From: Distichodus sexfasciatus
Lineage: Eukaryota > Chordata > Actinopteri > Characiformes > Distichodontidae
Assembly (NCBI GenBank): GCA_032718565.1
Contig: JAVGVS010000463.1
Coordinates: 53,501 to 117,500 of the forward strand
Reading direction: 5' to 3'
DNA length: 64,000 nucleotides
This document shows positions 1-10,986 of this stretch, piece after piece (the stretch's first letter is position 1; each line of letters starts with the position of its first letter). The position numbers and the translations under genes were made by a program. Under the pieces are notes generated by a model. That model saw only the letters and a program-made list of their open reading frames with translations. It made no database searches and had not been told where the DNA came from.

Positions 1-1361
1 TTTGCTTTCTGTGGTTTTCTCCCATTCCATAGCTGTGTAAGAATATACTATTTAAATGTGAACATTCATCATTATAAGGACGAATTTGTGACAAATTCAG
101 ATTTCAGAAAAAATATTGGAGAATGAAGTCGCCAAAGCTACTGGCGTCATCGACGCTTTACTGGTGGACAACATAATAATTACTTTGTTAATTCAGAAAA
201 TTTGGACAGTACACTCCAAGGATTAGCACCAGGGACGTCACAAGGATTGAACGAGAGGTGGGCGTATCCGCTAGGGGTGTGGTTAGGGTTAATATTACAT
301 GCTGTTCCATCGCCGATTTTTTTTTCATCGCACCTATATAGGTTTGATCAATTAATTCATTATTTGAAGAGCATTTATCAAGGCCTATCATCTGGCTCAC
401 TTTCTTTCCTTACCTGCCTTCTCTGGAAGACCCTCCCGACCTCAGGAACGTTACCTTTGCTTAACAGAGAAGCAATGACATGGGTCCATATGCCCGCCCA
501 CCTGCCTAGTGTCCGCGCTGGGAAACAGCCGATAATTTTAATCAGATAACAACTTGTAGGGCTATTATTATTAATTTCGACTCATATTCTTGCTGGTTTT
601 GTGTTAAAATCACCTATAATTATAGGGGGGGGGTTAGGAACTCTTTAGGGTGGATAAAGCCCCCTTAAAATAGACCAATCGACGTCCATGATTAGCACAG
701 TATTAGTAATTCACTCGCAGTCTGCCATTTAAACTCATGGATACAGATATTTAACCACCAAATTTACTCCAAACACAGTTTCTTTCCTCTCAAACACACA
801 AGCCATTTCTCCCACCACGTCTCTCTCTCACACATCGCAGACTTGGCTCAAAACCCGAGGATTGCGTTAAAAAGACCAAAAGTTTCATCACACTCTTCAC
901 ACCTCCCTTTTAGCCTGAAGCACAGCTCTGTAACGCTCTGAACAACCAACTTGTCCTCGCAATTTCTGCCCCCAAAACCTGACGCACCAGTTGTTAAAAA
1001 GATCTCCTCGACCTAAAATCTATATGAAATTAAATAAGCAATAGATTTATAACGTATTTCGGTGTTCTCGTGGCGTTCCATCTAAAACTGTCTCTTCAGT
1101 TTCTTTTGAAAAAAAGAACAAAAATGTTTTGGGCAATGATTTCTTGATGAAGAGAGCACTTCTAAAATATAGTACTCACCTTTTGTTTTTACGTACATTT
1201 TAATACATTAATCCCTGTTAGGCACAAGGAATCCATTTGTCAATGTGTAATTTTTAAAAGCTTTAAAATAACATTTTAAACAGAAACAGGAAACATTCTT
1301 TCACAATTTTAGTTGTTTTAGCAATACATTTTAACTACACAAAATGAAGACGCACAAAGGA
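1..1361. other. Non-coding stretch, no gene recognised
   Basis: AT-rich sequence with a short G run near 626-634. Open frames at 188-549 on both strands have no recognisable domain and no convincing splice context. Upstream exons of the GPCR ending at 2855 could in principle be here, but I see no transmembrane-like coding segment. Confidence 0.5.
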
Positions 1362-1369
1362 CTCATAAC

Positions 1370-1770
1370 TAGGGCTGGGTATCGTTGCTGATTTCCTGAA
1401 TCGATTCAATTCCGTTTCACAAGGTCATGATCCGATTCAATTCTCGATTCGATTCGATATCGATTTATTTAGAGATTTCTTTGCGTCAATACTAGTTTTG
1501 CTTGGTTATAAAATAACTTGTTTTAAAAGTGTTGCCAAACATCGGCCTTTAGGCCAGACGGTGATTTGAGCGGAGCAGCTTCAGCCATGGCTCTATTTGG
1601 TTTCGGTTTCACCGGTCTCACGTTTTTATAGCTCTCCTTGCGCGGTCGCGAGAAGTAGGCTAGTGCATAGCCGCAGGAAAAGATCGATCCGTGAATTTTT
1701 GAATCGATATCGTATTTTTCGAACGAGAATCGATATTGATCGGTGAATCGATTTTTTGAACCCAGCCCTA
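1370..1770. mobile_element. Non-autonomous hAT-type MITE with 8-bp target duplication
   Basis: A 401-bp element with terminal inverted repeats: it opens tagggctgggtatcg and closes with the inverse of tagggctgggttc. Both sides carry the identical 8-bp duplication ctcataac (1362-1369 and 1771-1778), diagnostic of the hAT superfamily. The interior is rich in atcgat/gattcgatt motifs near both ends and has no transposase frame, so it is a MITE. The perfect duplication suggests a fairly recent insertion. Confidence 0.88.
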
Positions 1771-1778
1771 CTCATAAC

Positions 1779-2334
1779 CCATTCACAATGTCACAGCAGC
1801 CTGAAAAAAATATTAGTTTAAGACACCCTTATAAAATCAAAAAGGTATACATCAGGTTTGCGGCAAACTTGTGGTTAACTTGTGGCAAACAGTGGGGTTC
1901 GCCAGAATATGTTGCCATAAGTTTGCCATTGTCAGCCACTAGTGGCAAATGTTTTTGCCAGTGATTTGCCAATCTGAAGTCCACCACCAGTTTCCCACAA
2001 ATCTAATTTGCATGTGAAAGTATCACCTTGACGCAAATTTGCTGAAACATTGCCAAAGGTTAAGGGCAACTTTTTGCCAGAAGCCTAAATTTTCTAAGGG
2101 CACACAAGGCCAAACATTTTTGACTCATAACCGTTTAACAACGTATGACTCACAAAAACCATCAAACAAAAAAAAAAAAACGAATAACTGAAAAAACGTT
2201 GTTTTTTAAAAAAGTTGAAAAATTCACTGTTAAAAAATATTCTATTTTCAGTCAATAATTAATTGCCACAATTGAGCATCCCTATTACAGCATGTAGTGT
2301 ATATAAACGCTATTTGGCTTTACATGTTCTGCAG
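1779..2334. other. Intronic sequence upstream of the GPCR exon
   Basis: Non-coding. Between about 1855 and 2075 the word tggcaaa or its complement recurs many times in both orientations, as in a degenerate palindromic repeat or decayed MITE. No exon is recognisable. The segment ends in the splice acceptor ttctgcag at 2327-2334. Confidence 0.5.
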
Positions 2335-2855
2335 GTAAACTAGATTTGGACCTGGATTCTGAGTTCCTATTGCTGAGCTTGGTCCAGATTCTGGGCTTCA
2401 GTAACTCAGTGTGCAACCCGCTGGTCTACGCCGCCCTCAACAGCAACTTCAAGAGGGACATGCTGGCCCTGCTTACTCACGGCCGGGGCCCCGAGGGTGG
2501 CTGCTGCTGCTGTAGCCTGGCCTCTAACCGCTTCTGGAGAATTGGGGCTCGGGCCCAGGTTCGGGTGGGAATCTCCTCTGAGGAGGGACCGCATACTGTC
2601 ACAGAGAGGACGGAGCGTCGTGGGCCGCCCCTGCTGCGTCCATGGAGCAAGGTGGCGTGGGATGCCTTAGGACCCAATGGAACACCGGAACCCCAACGGC
2701 AAGCGTGCAAGTCATTCTCTCCCGTCGACCTTTTCGGAAGCATCCTGCCCAACAGCAGCTCGAGCACCGTGATCCTCAGCGTCACCGACCCACCTCATTC
2801 CGACAGCAGTTTCGGGTCAGAAAGGCCGGTGTCCAGCTTTCCTGGCAATGAGTAA
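2335..2855 (+). CDS. qrfpr-like: Last coding exon of a rhodopsin-class GPCR, QRFP/RFamide-receptor-like
   Basis: The exon follows acceptor ttctgcag and opens with two bases of a split codon, then K-L-D-L-D-L-D-S-E-F. Residues about 10-35 form TM7, with the class A signature GFSNSVCNPLVY (NPxxY) followed by NSNFKRD of helix 8. The stretch QxxGFSNSxCNPxVYAxxNxNFK is how pyroglutamylated RFamide peptide receptors read, which is the basis for the family call; related neuropeptide receptors are possible. Just after helix 8 a run of four cysteines (GGCCCCS) is a likely palmitoylation site. The tail is about 130 residues, Ser/Thr/Pro-rich, ending near SFPGNE and TAA at 2853-2855. Exons for TM1-TM6 are not in the window. 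A weak poly(A) signal attaaa lies at about 2934. Confidence 0.82.
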
Positions 2856-4441
2856 AGCAGGCAGAAGTGGATGGTGACAAACATACGCCTGGTGCTAAAA
2901 GAGAATAACAGAACAACCTCCAGCTCAAAGATGATTAAAATATTTTGGTTCACGCTCGTTGTCAGGCTTTTGTCTGAAGAAACACCAAAAATTACTGATA
3001 ACGGGTAATTTGCAGTAAAAATTATGTGTCTAGAAATTTGGTCTGCTGTAAGAAAAAGATGCAAAATATATAAGGCTACCAAGACGTTTTTAAACCTTGC
3101 ACAGAAAGCCTAATAGTCAAAACCATATGCTATTGATCAATTTCTACCTCCTTTTGTACCATTGAACTTTGCAAACAGCGGGCCTCATTCACCAACTGTT
3201 CATGAGAAACCTAAGAAAATATGAATGAATGAGGCCCAATAGATTGGAATGCACACACTAGGACATTTTATATTTTACACTATGACATAAACTGGAAATT
3301 ATAGTTCTGACATGTTTATAAGCTGCCACCCTATCACCCAATCCTCATTATACTGAAGCGCCATGGAATTTTGAGGCTGGAACTATCAGCAATGGGCAGA
3401 CCCAAACCTGTCCTCGACATCAGAGGCACCTTCTGATACGGCAGGAAACTTCCGCTAATCCTACACACTTGGCGAATTCATTTGGGGATAAAAACGTGGA
3501 GCAAGGCTGAGCATTTTTAAAGAGGGGGTAAATAATCGCAAATACTACATTCTGTCTGGGTGCACTCAGCCTGATGTTTGGGACACTAGTTTTAACAAAA
3601 AAAAATCCCGATGTCTATCAAATGCCATCAGTGTGCCATTTTAATTTGCTTGTCTTTTGCTTACAACCTCCAAATTCTACTTTTTTGACAGCAAAAAGTG
3701 GGTCGATTTGCTGTGATCACTGTGAATTTCTTGTGAAAAATGAATCTGATAATGTGAAACTGGAAAGTGTTTTCAATCACTGCCATGCATTAAATGTTAA
3801 AGAAACGACAATGCTCTGTGTTTTTGAAGGTATTTTTAATGACTAGTAAAAACTGAGAAATTGATGCATTAGACAAGACCAGAAACAGCCAGACAAAAAG
3901 GTTTCTGTAGTCAATAACTGGTCAGTGACAAAAGGTTAGTGGATGACTAACGAAAATGGAACATGGCAAACAATTAGGACTGTGGTCATAAGTGGACAAC
4001 AACAAGGTAGAGCTACAAGCACTGCACTAAATATATTTTCATTCTGAGGCAAAAAAGGACTTCTGTACCTTTGTCCATAACTTTGGTCAAAAACACTGAT
4101 CACTTTTTAACACTTTCACTGAAGCAAGAAAGTGATTAATTATACTGTCCACCACACATTAAACATGAACACAGTATAAATTATGGGAAAAAGTAGAGAG
4201 AGGTTGCTTTTGTTGACTCACAAGACTTGCATTTACAGGACTTGACAGACAATGGTATCCAGAGACACATTACCAGACAGTGTGGATGGAGCAACTTGGT
4301 GTTTAAGGGCCTTGCTTAGGGCACCGACAGTGGTTTTAGGAACATCTCATTATTGTATGCAATGTCTGGTGAGAAACTGATAGAAAGTGAAGTTAAAAAA
4401 GTTTTTTTTTTTTTAAAGAGCTGAAATGTCATTTTAAAAGC
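2856..4441. other. Intergenic stretch with small repeat relics
   Basis: The start is probably 3' UTR of the GPCR exon. At 3180-3237 is a 58-bp miniature hairpin element whose ends read gggcctcattcacc and aatgaatgaggccc; the same ends bound a larger element at 22.0-22.45 kb. At about 4065-4180 is one copy of a dispersed repeat containing ccataactttgg, ctttcact and gtccaccacac, seen again near 31.8, 35.0, 44.2 and (inverted) 57.7 kb. The 90-codon frame at 3574-3846 resembles no family I know. Confidence 0.45.
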
Positions 4442-5683
4442 CTAAAACATTACACATGATTGTACTTTCTTTTGCTTCTGCTCTCTGCTCTGCTGATCCT
4501 GTCCACTGTTTATGTTGGAGTGAGTTTGTTTCTGCTCCAAAGGCTCCTGGGCAGGGTGGCGTGAGTAGGGTAATGTAAGCTGCTGCTGCTGCTCTTCTTG
4601 CTCCTCCTGCTCCTCCTCCACTATGTTCTCTGAAGCCACAGACTGCAAATTGATCCTTGTTTGCATCCCATTGCACAGAAGATTCATTTCCGTTTTGTGT
4701 GTCATGTTCATCCTTTGCTCTCTAACCACAAGTTCTTGTTCAGGATCAACACTGATGGTAACCAAGGGACAGTTTTTTGCACCTACAGCCCTGTCACTAC
4801 TGGAGTTAGAATAGTGCTGATCAACAAAAAACTGCCTGCTGTCTTCTTCTAGGTTTCTTCCATGTTCGGCACTGCTGGCTTGTGCCTCCTCGTGTCCTGC
4901 CACAGGACTGCATGTCAGCTTGATCTTCTTGGGATGGACCTCCTCATGGAGCTCTGCCACAGGACTGCATATCTGCTTGATCTTCTTGGGATGGGCCTGC
5001 TTGCAGAGCACTGTTGCAATACTGCACATTCGCTTGATTTTCTTAGTATGGGCCTCCTCGTGGAGCTCTGCCATTGAACTGCATTTCCTCTTATTCTTCT
5101 TAGGATGGGCCTCCGTGTGGAACTCTGCCACAGGATCGCATATCTTCTTGCTTTTCCTGGGACGAGCCTCTTCGAAGAGCTCGGTTGCAGGGCTGCATTT
5201 CCTCTTGCTTATCCTGGGATGCGCCTTGGCGTGAAGCTCCGCTCCAGTACTGCATATCCTCTTGCTCCTCTTGGAATGGGCCTCCTCATGGAGCTCAACT
5301 GCAGAGCTGCATTTCCTCTTCCTCCCCTTTGGAAACGCCTCCTTGCGGATCACTGCCATAGGTTTGCATTTTCTCTTGCTCTTCCTGGGATGGACCTCCT
5401 CATGGAGCTTTGCCACAGGACCACATTTCCTTTTGCTCCTCCTGGGATGGGTCTTATTGTGGAGCTCCGAAACAGAACTGCATATCCTCTTGATCCTCCT
5501 TGGACTGGCCTCCCCACAAAGCTCTTTTGCTGCACTGGGAACAGAAAACGTAGACTTGCATTTCTTCCTGAACGTCCCAGAATGTGCCTCCTCTTTGAGT
5601 TCCATGGGATTGGCCTCCACATGGATGTTAGGGAGATCTGCCTTTTCGTGGATCTTCTCTTCAACACGGCACCTCTTCTGCAT
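4442..5683 (-). CDS. Unrecognised basic 19-residue-repeat protein with C-terminal CaaX-like box
   Basis: The frame runs from ATG at 5683 to a stop at 4442, 413 residues. It is open 10 codons further upstream, to a TAA at 5719-5717, without another ATG. After about 35 acidic/basic residues come roughly eleven tandem copies of a 19-residue unit with consensus near CSPVAELHEEAHPKKSKRK (about residues 55-265). Each copy has one invariant Cys, mostly a central His-Glu-Glu and a basic KKxKRK patch resembling a nuclear localisation signal. Copies differ at the DNA level yet keep frame and chemistry, which argues for selection. The C-terminal third is polar, with an EEEQEEQEEQQQQ tract, and ends CVMF, which fits a CaaX prenylation box. 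I recognise no family. It could be a lineage-specific gene or the large last exon of a spliced gene whose 5' exon lies near 6616-6800. Confidence 0.55.
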   Translation of the reverse strand: MQKRCRVEEKIHEKADLPNIHVEANPMELKEEAHSGTFRKKCKSTFSVPSAAKELCGEASPRRIKRICSSVSELHNKTHPRRSKRKCGPVAKLHEEVHPRKSKRKCKPMAVIRKEAFPKGRKRKCSSAVELHEEAHSKRSKRICSTGAELHAKAHPRISKRKCSPATELFEEARPRKSKKICDPVAEFHTEAHPKKNKRKCSSMAELHEEAHTKKIKRMCSIATVLCKQAHPKKIKQICSPVAELHEEVHPKKIKLTCSPVAGHEEAQASSAEHGRNLEEDSRQFFVDQHYSNSSSDRAVGAKNCPLVTISVDPEQELVVREQRMNMTHKTEMNLLCNGMQTRINLQSVASENIVEEEQEEQEEQQQQLTLPYSRHPAQEPLEQKQTHSNINSGQDQQSREQKQKKVQSCVMF

Positions 5684-6240
5684 TTGGATTGCCTCTCCTT
5701 TTTCAACTTGCAAGCGTTATGATGCACTGACGCAACCCTACCACCTTATCAGCAAGATTCCTGAAATGCGAGTCAAATAAACAGAAATGAATGGAATGAG
5801 CATGTGTACATGTGCTGTAGTAACTGAAGCAAAACTAATTAAATCAAACACTTAATGCTAAAACTCTTCTGGTGTTTGTTAGAAAAGTAAAACCCAGCTT
5901 GTACTCATTTTCCATGACTAATTTCCAAAACAACTTGTTTATACTACATTACCCAATTGCTCCAATGGAAGAGTTCATAAAAGTTCATTATAGCTGCTTT
6001 TAAGCCCTTTGATTACCTTGTTATGCAAATGCAAACAAAATAGCCCAATTTTTCCAGAATGATTCATGCTCTCCAATTGTGCAATATATGTAGTAAAAAC
6101 AAAAACTGCAGTCAATTCTTTCCCCAGTACCTTACAACTTTAGTAAATGTTGCTATATCTTGTAATAAATATATTTTCATAGTTTTAACAAGATAGGAGT
6201 GGTGCATTAAGAAAGTTGTGGAATTTTTAATTTTCTAGTT
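5684..6240. other. AT-rich sequence 5' of the repeat-protein frame
   Basis: Presumed 5' flank or intron of the minus-strand repeat-protein gene. No coding signal or recognised repeat. Possible acceptors near 5714 and 5730 have poor pyrimidine tracts. Confidence 0.4.
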
Positions 6241-6245
6241 CATAT

Positions 6246-6365
6246 ATTCATTCATTCATTCATTCATTATTTGAACCATTCATTATTAGTATCATATCAG
6301 CACATAAAAAACATATCAGGTTAAAATAAATAAATAAATAAATAAATAAAAAATAAATAAATAAA
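6246..6365. repeat. (ATTC)n and (AAAT)n microsatellites
   Basis: A tetranucleotide run of attc from about 6246 to 6268, then a run of aaat from about 6327 to 6365. Ordinary simple repeats. Confidence 0.9.
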
Positions 6366-6615
6366 CAAATAATTACAAATACTGAAAAATGGATATATGA
6401 TTGCAAAGTTTACGTCGCATACTTCACAAATGACAATTTGTCAGATATTTTTGGAGCGCAGAAAAATAGTCAAATATAGGCATACGTAGAACACATATAC
6501 AGAATTGTTTACCTGATGAAGCCAAATGTGAATATGATTCAGAATTTGAAAGAAATTTAGAAAGGAAGGAGATTTCCACGCTTAGAAGCTCGTTGGAGGC
6601 CTTTCTGACCCTCAC

Positions 6616-6900
6616 CTGACACTGGCAAACAAATTCAGGTAATATCAAAGAGAAACACAAGGTTCTCGGGTGGAGCCCGAATGCACTTATATAACCAAAA
6701 ATCTGCCTTGACGCACTAAAACCGAGTAAATGAGAGTGGTCTCGTTAAAGCACAGGTAAACTTCGACATCCCGGTGACGTCACAAAGCGGTCACTGTGGT
6801 ATCAAAAGTCCTGTAGTGTCCAAAGCGAGACACAATGGCGCCCCCTGATGACGCACCTGCGGTATGGTGCACCCACGTGTGCGGTTAAAGCAAACACGAC
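6616..6900 (-). promoter_or_regulatory. Candidate promoter / 5' exon region with CRE and E-box
   Basis: This island has more CpG than its surroundings. It contains a perfect palindromic CRE tgacgtca (6775-6782), a second tgacg at about 6849 and a CACGTG E-box (6874-6879). On the minus strand a good splice donor follows 6616 (gtcag|gtgagg), so a non-coding first exon of about 100-200 nt could splice toward the repeat-protein frame at 5683. This is inference from motifs and position; no TATA box or transcript evidence is available. Confidence 0.3.
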
Positions 6901-8340
6901 ATGGTCGCCTGTATTATAAAAACACGTTTTAATTAAATAAATCTACTCGTTGCACCGTTTTAGCGTAAAATGAGTTCATTTTTATTATATAAACACATGC
7001 ATCGCATCAACGTGCTCAAAATTCAAGATATGGAAGCCTCGGCTTATCACTTTCATTGACAATACAGGTTCCATCCCATCGAAGAATTTTTTTGAATATT
7101 TTATTCGTGCAATACAGTGTTTGCATGCTTATTATACAATCAGTTGCCTCCCAAACGCAGAGATTGTACGCGCAGGCATTTCCATCTGACATTCCTTCAT
7201 TGTTTATAATTGTTTTCTATTGCTGCTGCAGTGTATGTGAAGCATTTGTGAAGTCTGATTCCTTGTATAAGTTACCAAGATATGAGCTTTGACAGCAGTC
7301 TTGAACATGGTCTATCCAGCTTGTAAAAATAGTCCAGGTACGATCGACCTGTTCAAGATAATGCAAACCTGTTTTGTGCACAATCTAATAAGATGTAGGC
7401 TTAAGTAAGATACATGTGCAACCAATTTGACTCCATTCCATTTGAATCCATGTGTATAATTTTAGAGGCTGTTAAAACAGTGGCAGCACTTTTTAAAGTC
7501 ACTGAATGAAGGAGTAGCAAAGTGTTCTATATTATATTGCTGTATAGATATAAACCATTTGGATACTATTAAATTGAGAACATGTGTTATCCTAATGAGC
7601 AGTGGACATCACAAAGAGGAGGATTAACGCCCATTTATTTCTAAAGTTGTTACACATTCCTGTTAATATTAAATTGTTTCTGAAACTGTACTGCCCCCCT
7701 GCTGTCTACTCATGACTATTTTAGAAAAATTAATGCCATTTTGGCTATGTAATGTCATTATGAGGGCAGAAAATGTGCTAAGGATTTAATTCAGACACCT
7801 TGTGGTTCTCGGCAGGATCCCGCCTTGTTGCTGTGGAGGTTGCTGGTTAAAATCTCAACCATATTTGCAAAACTTTTGTTATTCTTGCAAAACAGAGAAC
7901 AAGCACGTACTGTAGCTGCTTCTAAAATGGCCAAACTAAAAACAAAGCGAAACATGCGTAGTGCGTTATACAAAATATATCGACGATATCTTTCATTGCT
8001 CTACACTTCACTAAAAATATAGTTCAGTGTTGTACTGTATAACTGTATAGGACAAAGAACACTGAATCTTTTGAAAACTGACCAGAGAGCAACAAGCCAG
8101 CGGACAAATGATGCAAATCTCTTCAGAACTTAGTAAGATTTTTTTTTTAATTTGAAAAACAAACATTCTACAGCAAACTTCATACATTTGTTCACAAGCA
8201 AACACGTTAAGATCTAAACTCACGCTTTTTTAAAGACAAATCCTAATGTAGACGCATAGTATGCGCCAAAAATGTGTTAGGAAATGAAGCTACAAAGAAA
8301 AAAATGAAAAGAACTATGGCTCCAGGTCCGTGTATCTTTA
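6901..8340. other. Non-coding stretch, no gene recognised
   Basis: AT-rich unique-looking sequence. Open frames at 7056-7292, 7791-8022 and 8011-8223 lack domains and sit in AT-rich DNA. No transposon ends were identified. Confidence 0.5.
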
Positions 8341-8343
8341 GAT

Positions 8344-8345
<2 letters not shown>

Positions 8346-8419
<74 letters not shown>

Positions 8420-8437
8420 TATATATATATATATAAA
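8346..8437. repeat. (TA)n microsatellite
   Basis: An almost uninterrupted run of alternating t and a, broken once near 8418. It abuts a Tc1-type element, whose TA target preference may have favoured insertion here. Confidence 0.95.
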
Positions 8438-8960
8438 TAATTCTTTATTATCAAGGACTATTTACATTATAGATTCTCACTGAAGGTAATTTTATGAATG
8501 AACATTATATGGAATTATGTGGAACAAAAAGTGTGGAAATAACACAAAAACTTGTTTTATATTTTAGATTCTTGAAAATAGCCACCCTTTGCTTTGATCA
8601 CTGCTTTGCACACTCTTGGCATTCTCTCGATGAGCTTCATGAGGAAGTCACCTGAAATGGGTTTCTTGAAGGTGTTCCCAGAGATGCTGACCACTTGTTG
8701 GCCTTTTTGTTTCACTCCTGGTGGTCCATCTCATCCCAAACCAAACCATCTCGATTAGGTTTGGTCAGGTGACCGTGGAGGCCAGGCCATCTGGCGCAGC
8801 ACTCCATCACTCTCCTTCTGGGTCATATAGCCTTTACACAGTTCATTCATAGTTTTGATGCCTTTAGTGAGAATCTACAATGTAAATAGTAATGAAAATA
8901 AAGAAAAAAAACATTGAATGGGAAGGTGTGTCCACACTTTTGACTGGTAGCGTGTATATA
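8438..8960 (-). mobile_element. Decayed Tc1/mariner element with transposase fragment
   Basis: On the minus strand 8770-8850 reads MNELCKGYMTQKESDGVLRQ followed by MAWPPRSPDQT, the C-terminal part of a Tc1-type transposase (family pattern LCKGYLTxKESDGVLxQMxWPPxSPDLNP). The final catalytic-region motif is already altered to SPDQT. Flanks carry the inverted repeat ctactgtcagtgagaatct-like ends and the right terminus near 8925-8950 reads ggtgtgtccacacttttgac. The element is internally deleted and clearly inactive. Confidence 0.85.
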
Positions 8961-9946
8961 TATTTTGTTGGAAATCCGACAAACGCAAGGTACACGGTCC
9001 AGGCTATGCAACGTTTCTCTACAAAAACAAGAAGAACTCCCTAGGACTGACCATATTTTAGACAATAGTGTCTGCCATGGAAATGAAGTTTCAAGGAAAC
9101 CACAGCAGAACAACGGGGCGAAAATCATGTCCCTTGAAATAGACGCTGGCATCTTTATTTCTTCCACCCAGCGTTACACTCGTTCATCACGAGGTGGCAG
9201 TGCCTGCACTGGACTCTATCAACACTGAATACAGCAGAGAGACCTGGAGCGAAAAAATATTTTCCTTTTTCAACTCAAAATGAAAAAGTTTAAACAGGTC
9301 CAGCGTCAGCTCACACTGCAAGTACAAAAAATAAGCGACAGAAATTGCCGCACTGCTATTAACAGCTATAACGTTCGTTTTAATATAGCTGAGTCGTTTA
9401 CTACTCTATAAATTAATTTTCTCTTCAAACTGCTGTATGCTCCTTCAACATTTTTCTATAAATATATATCATCTATAAAATTTTATTTTATATGGCGTTT
9501 TGCATCATGACTATTTACATCTTGGACAAAAAACAAACAAACCAAAAACCACCCCAATAAAATTTAGTGGAGTGAAAAATGTCTGTCCTTCCATTATAAT
9601 GTAATATTGGGTAACAACATGGCGTACCAGTGAATAATCAACAATTTGGATCTGTTTTAGAGAGAGCCAGAGAAGGAGTGTTGCAGCTGATTAAAGCATT
9701 GGTATTCTTGATATTTATGCCAAATGCCAACGACAAATCGCTCTTGCTGCGCTCACTCAGAGTCTTCAGAGCCTTACTCTGCAAGACAAACGCAAAAAAA
9801 CATGTACTGTGTATTGTTAACAGGTATAAATAAAAAGATTGACACCAATAAATACGTTTTTTTATATATAAATATTGCAGTGGATTCTGAGTTTGTGACT
9901 GAAAGCCAGCACAAAACCAAAAATCGGTAGAAGAACGGTGCACAAC
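8961..9946. other. Non-coding stretch
   Basis: No exon, transposon terminus or RNA gene was recognised. Open frames at 8965-9228 and 9630-9943 on both strands match nothing I know. Confidence 0.45.
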
Positions 9947-10325
9947 TAGGGGTGTAAATTGTAAAGTTTGATCAAATTGAAATATTATGATTCAACAGAC
10001 AACAATCAATGTCTGCCAATATCACAAAGTCTGCTATGATAAGATTTCCATTTAATTCCGTTCAGGAGTCTGCGATCGATATGAGACAATATCATGTGCT
10101 GATTTAACACAATCACTTTCTAGTCATATCAAATCACAAAATGTAATTTGAACATAATTATTCCTGAGCTCATCCAGACACATGAACACATCTCTTTCAA
10201 TACAAAATATTTAATACAAAAAGTAACTTTTTGTTACAATATATTACAATGATGTTTGATGTTTTCATTATGGATTGATGCTGTGAGCTCGTTGATCACC
10301 GAATCAATGTATCGCTACACCCCTA
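9947..10325. mobile_element. hAT-like MITE, taggggtgta family
   Basis: Inverted termini taggggtgta (9947) and tacaccccta (ending 10325) bound 379 bp without a coding frame. The interior shares stretches such as gatatgagacaatatcat and ttcaggagcc with copies at about 12340-12720 and 60674-61329, so it is one of at least three family members here. The 8-bp flanks (tgcacaac and attgtaac) no longer match well, which fits an older insertion. Confidence 0.75.
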
Positions 10326-10986
10326 ATTGTAACTCGGTAACACTTCCTAACGTTTTAAATTTGTTTTTAGACCTTTTCCATAAACTTATTCAGCAAGTTT
10401 AGAATTTTATGGCAAACCGTTGCAAATTTAACAATTTGCACTTATTGTCCGTCGTTCTCCAAAGTCAACATTCACTAATATTACAGAAAATGACAACTTG
10501 TTGTATGTAGTGTAATCCAGGGATTCAACTACGGCTACGTGAACGAAACCACAATACGTCAAAAACGAGAACACAGTCAAAAGCTTGTGCTCTAATGGTT
10601 ACTGTTTGGATTAACCAAAGGCACGACTTGAAACAATTTTACGCAGACTTGGACCATCCTGTAGTTTCAAAGCCTGTGGCCAGTGCATCATCTTTTCAAG
10701 GCAAAGACACCAATTTGGCTAGAGGGGCGAGACGAGGCGAAACATATCCACCTCCCGCTCACCAGTGCCCGATACTTCGCCGAGTCCAGTGTTGTTGGCC
10801 GCGAATGCCGCCAAGCATCTTCTGCCGGAGTTCCAGTTCCGGTTAAATTCACTTGAATCTGCAGAAGTGTCACTCGATGGCGCTGCAGATGTTTTTAAAA
10901 AGAAAATACAGTTTTCCTCCTCTGTTTGGTACGTGTCAAAACGTATTGGTTAGCAACGAGCATCCAGGTTCTGGTTTTGGTGGAAT
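10326..10986 (-). other. 3' flank/3' UTR of the death-receptor gene
   Basis: This follows the TGA at 10989-10987 and should contain the 3' UTR on the minus strand, but I could not identify a convincing poly(A) signal close by. It includes a diverged copy of the end of the last exon (about 10830-10895), listed separately. Confidence 0.45.
10830..10895 (-). pseudogene. Relic duplicate of the death-receptor last-exon 3' end
   Basis: The segment aligns over roughly 60-70 bp with 10965-11030, the final codons of the death-receptor gene plus the start of its 3' flank. On the minus strand the working copy ends AVERRFYRYE-stop; the relic reads AIE-stop-HFCRFK-stop, with an in-frame TGA inside. The duplication lies about 135 bp downstream of the functional stop and may be the remnant of a tandem exon or gene copy. 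Confidence 0.55.

Noticed and set aside
4862..5780. Plus-strand frames with periodic LLMELCHRTA-type repeats
   Set aside because: Antisense shadow of the minus-strand 19-residue repeat; periodicity is inherited and the chemistry is not protein-like compared with the minus frame.
8844..8874. Tc1-type transposase fragment as an active gene
   Set aside because: Only the C-terminal part survives, the catalytic region is altered and the element is deleted internally.
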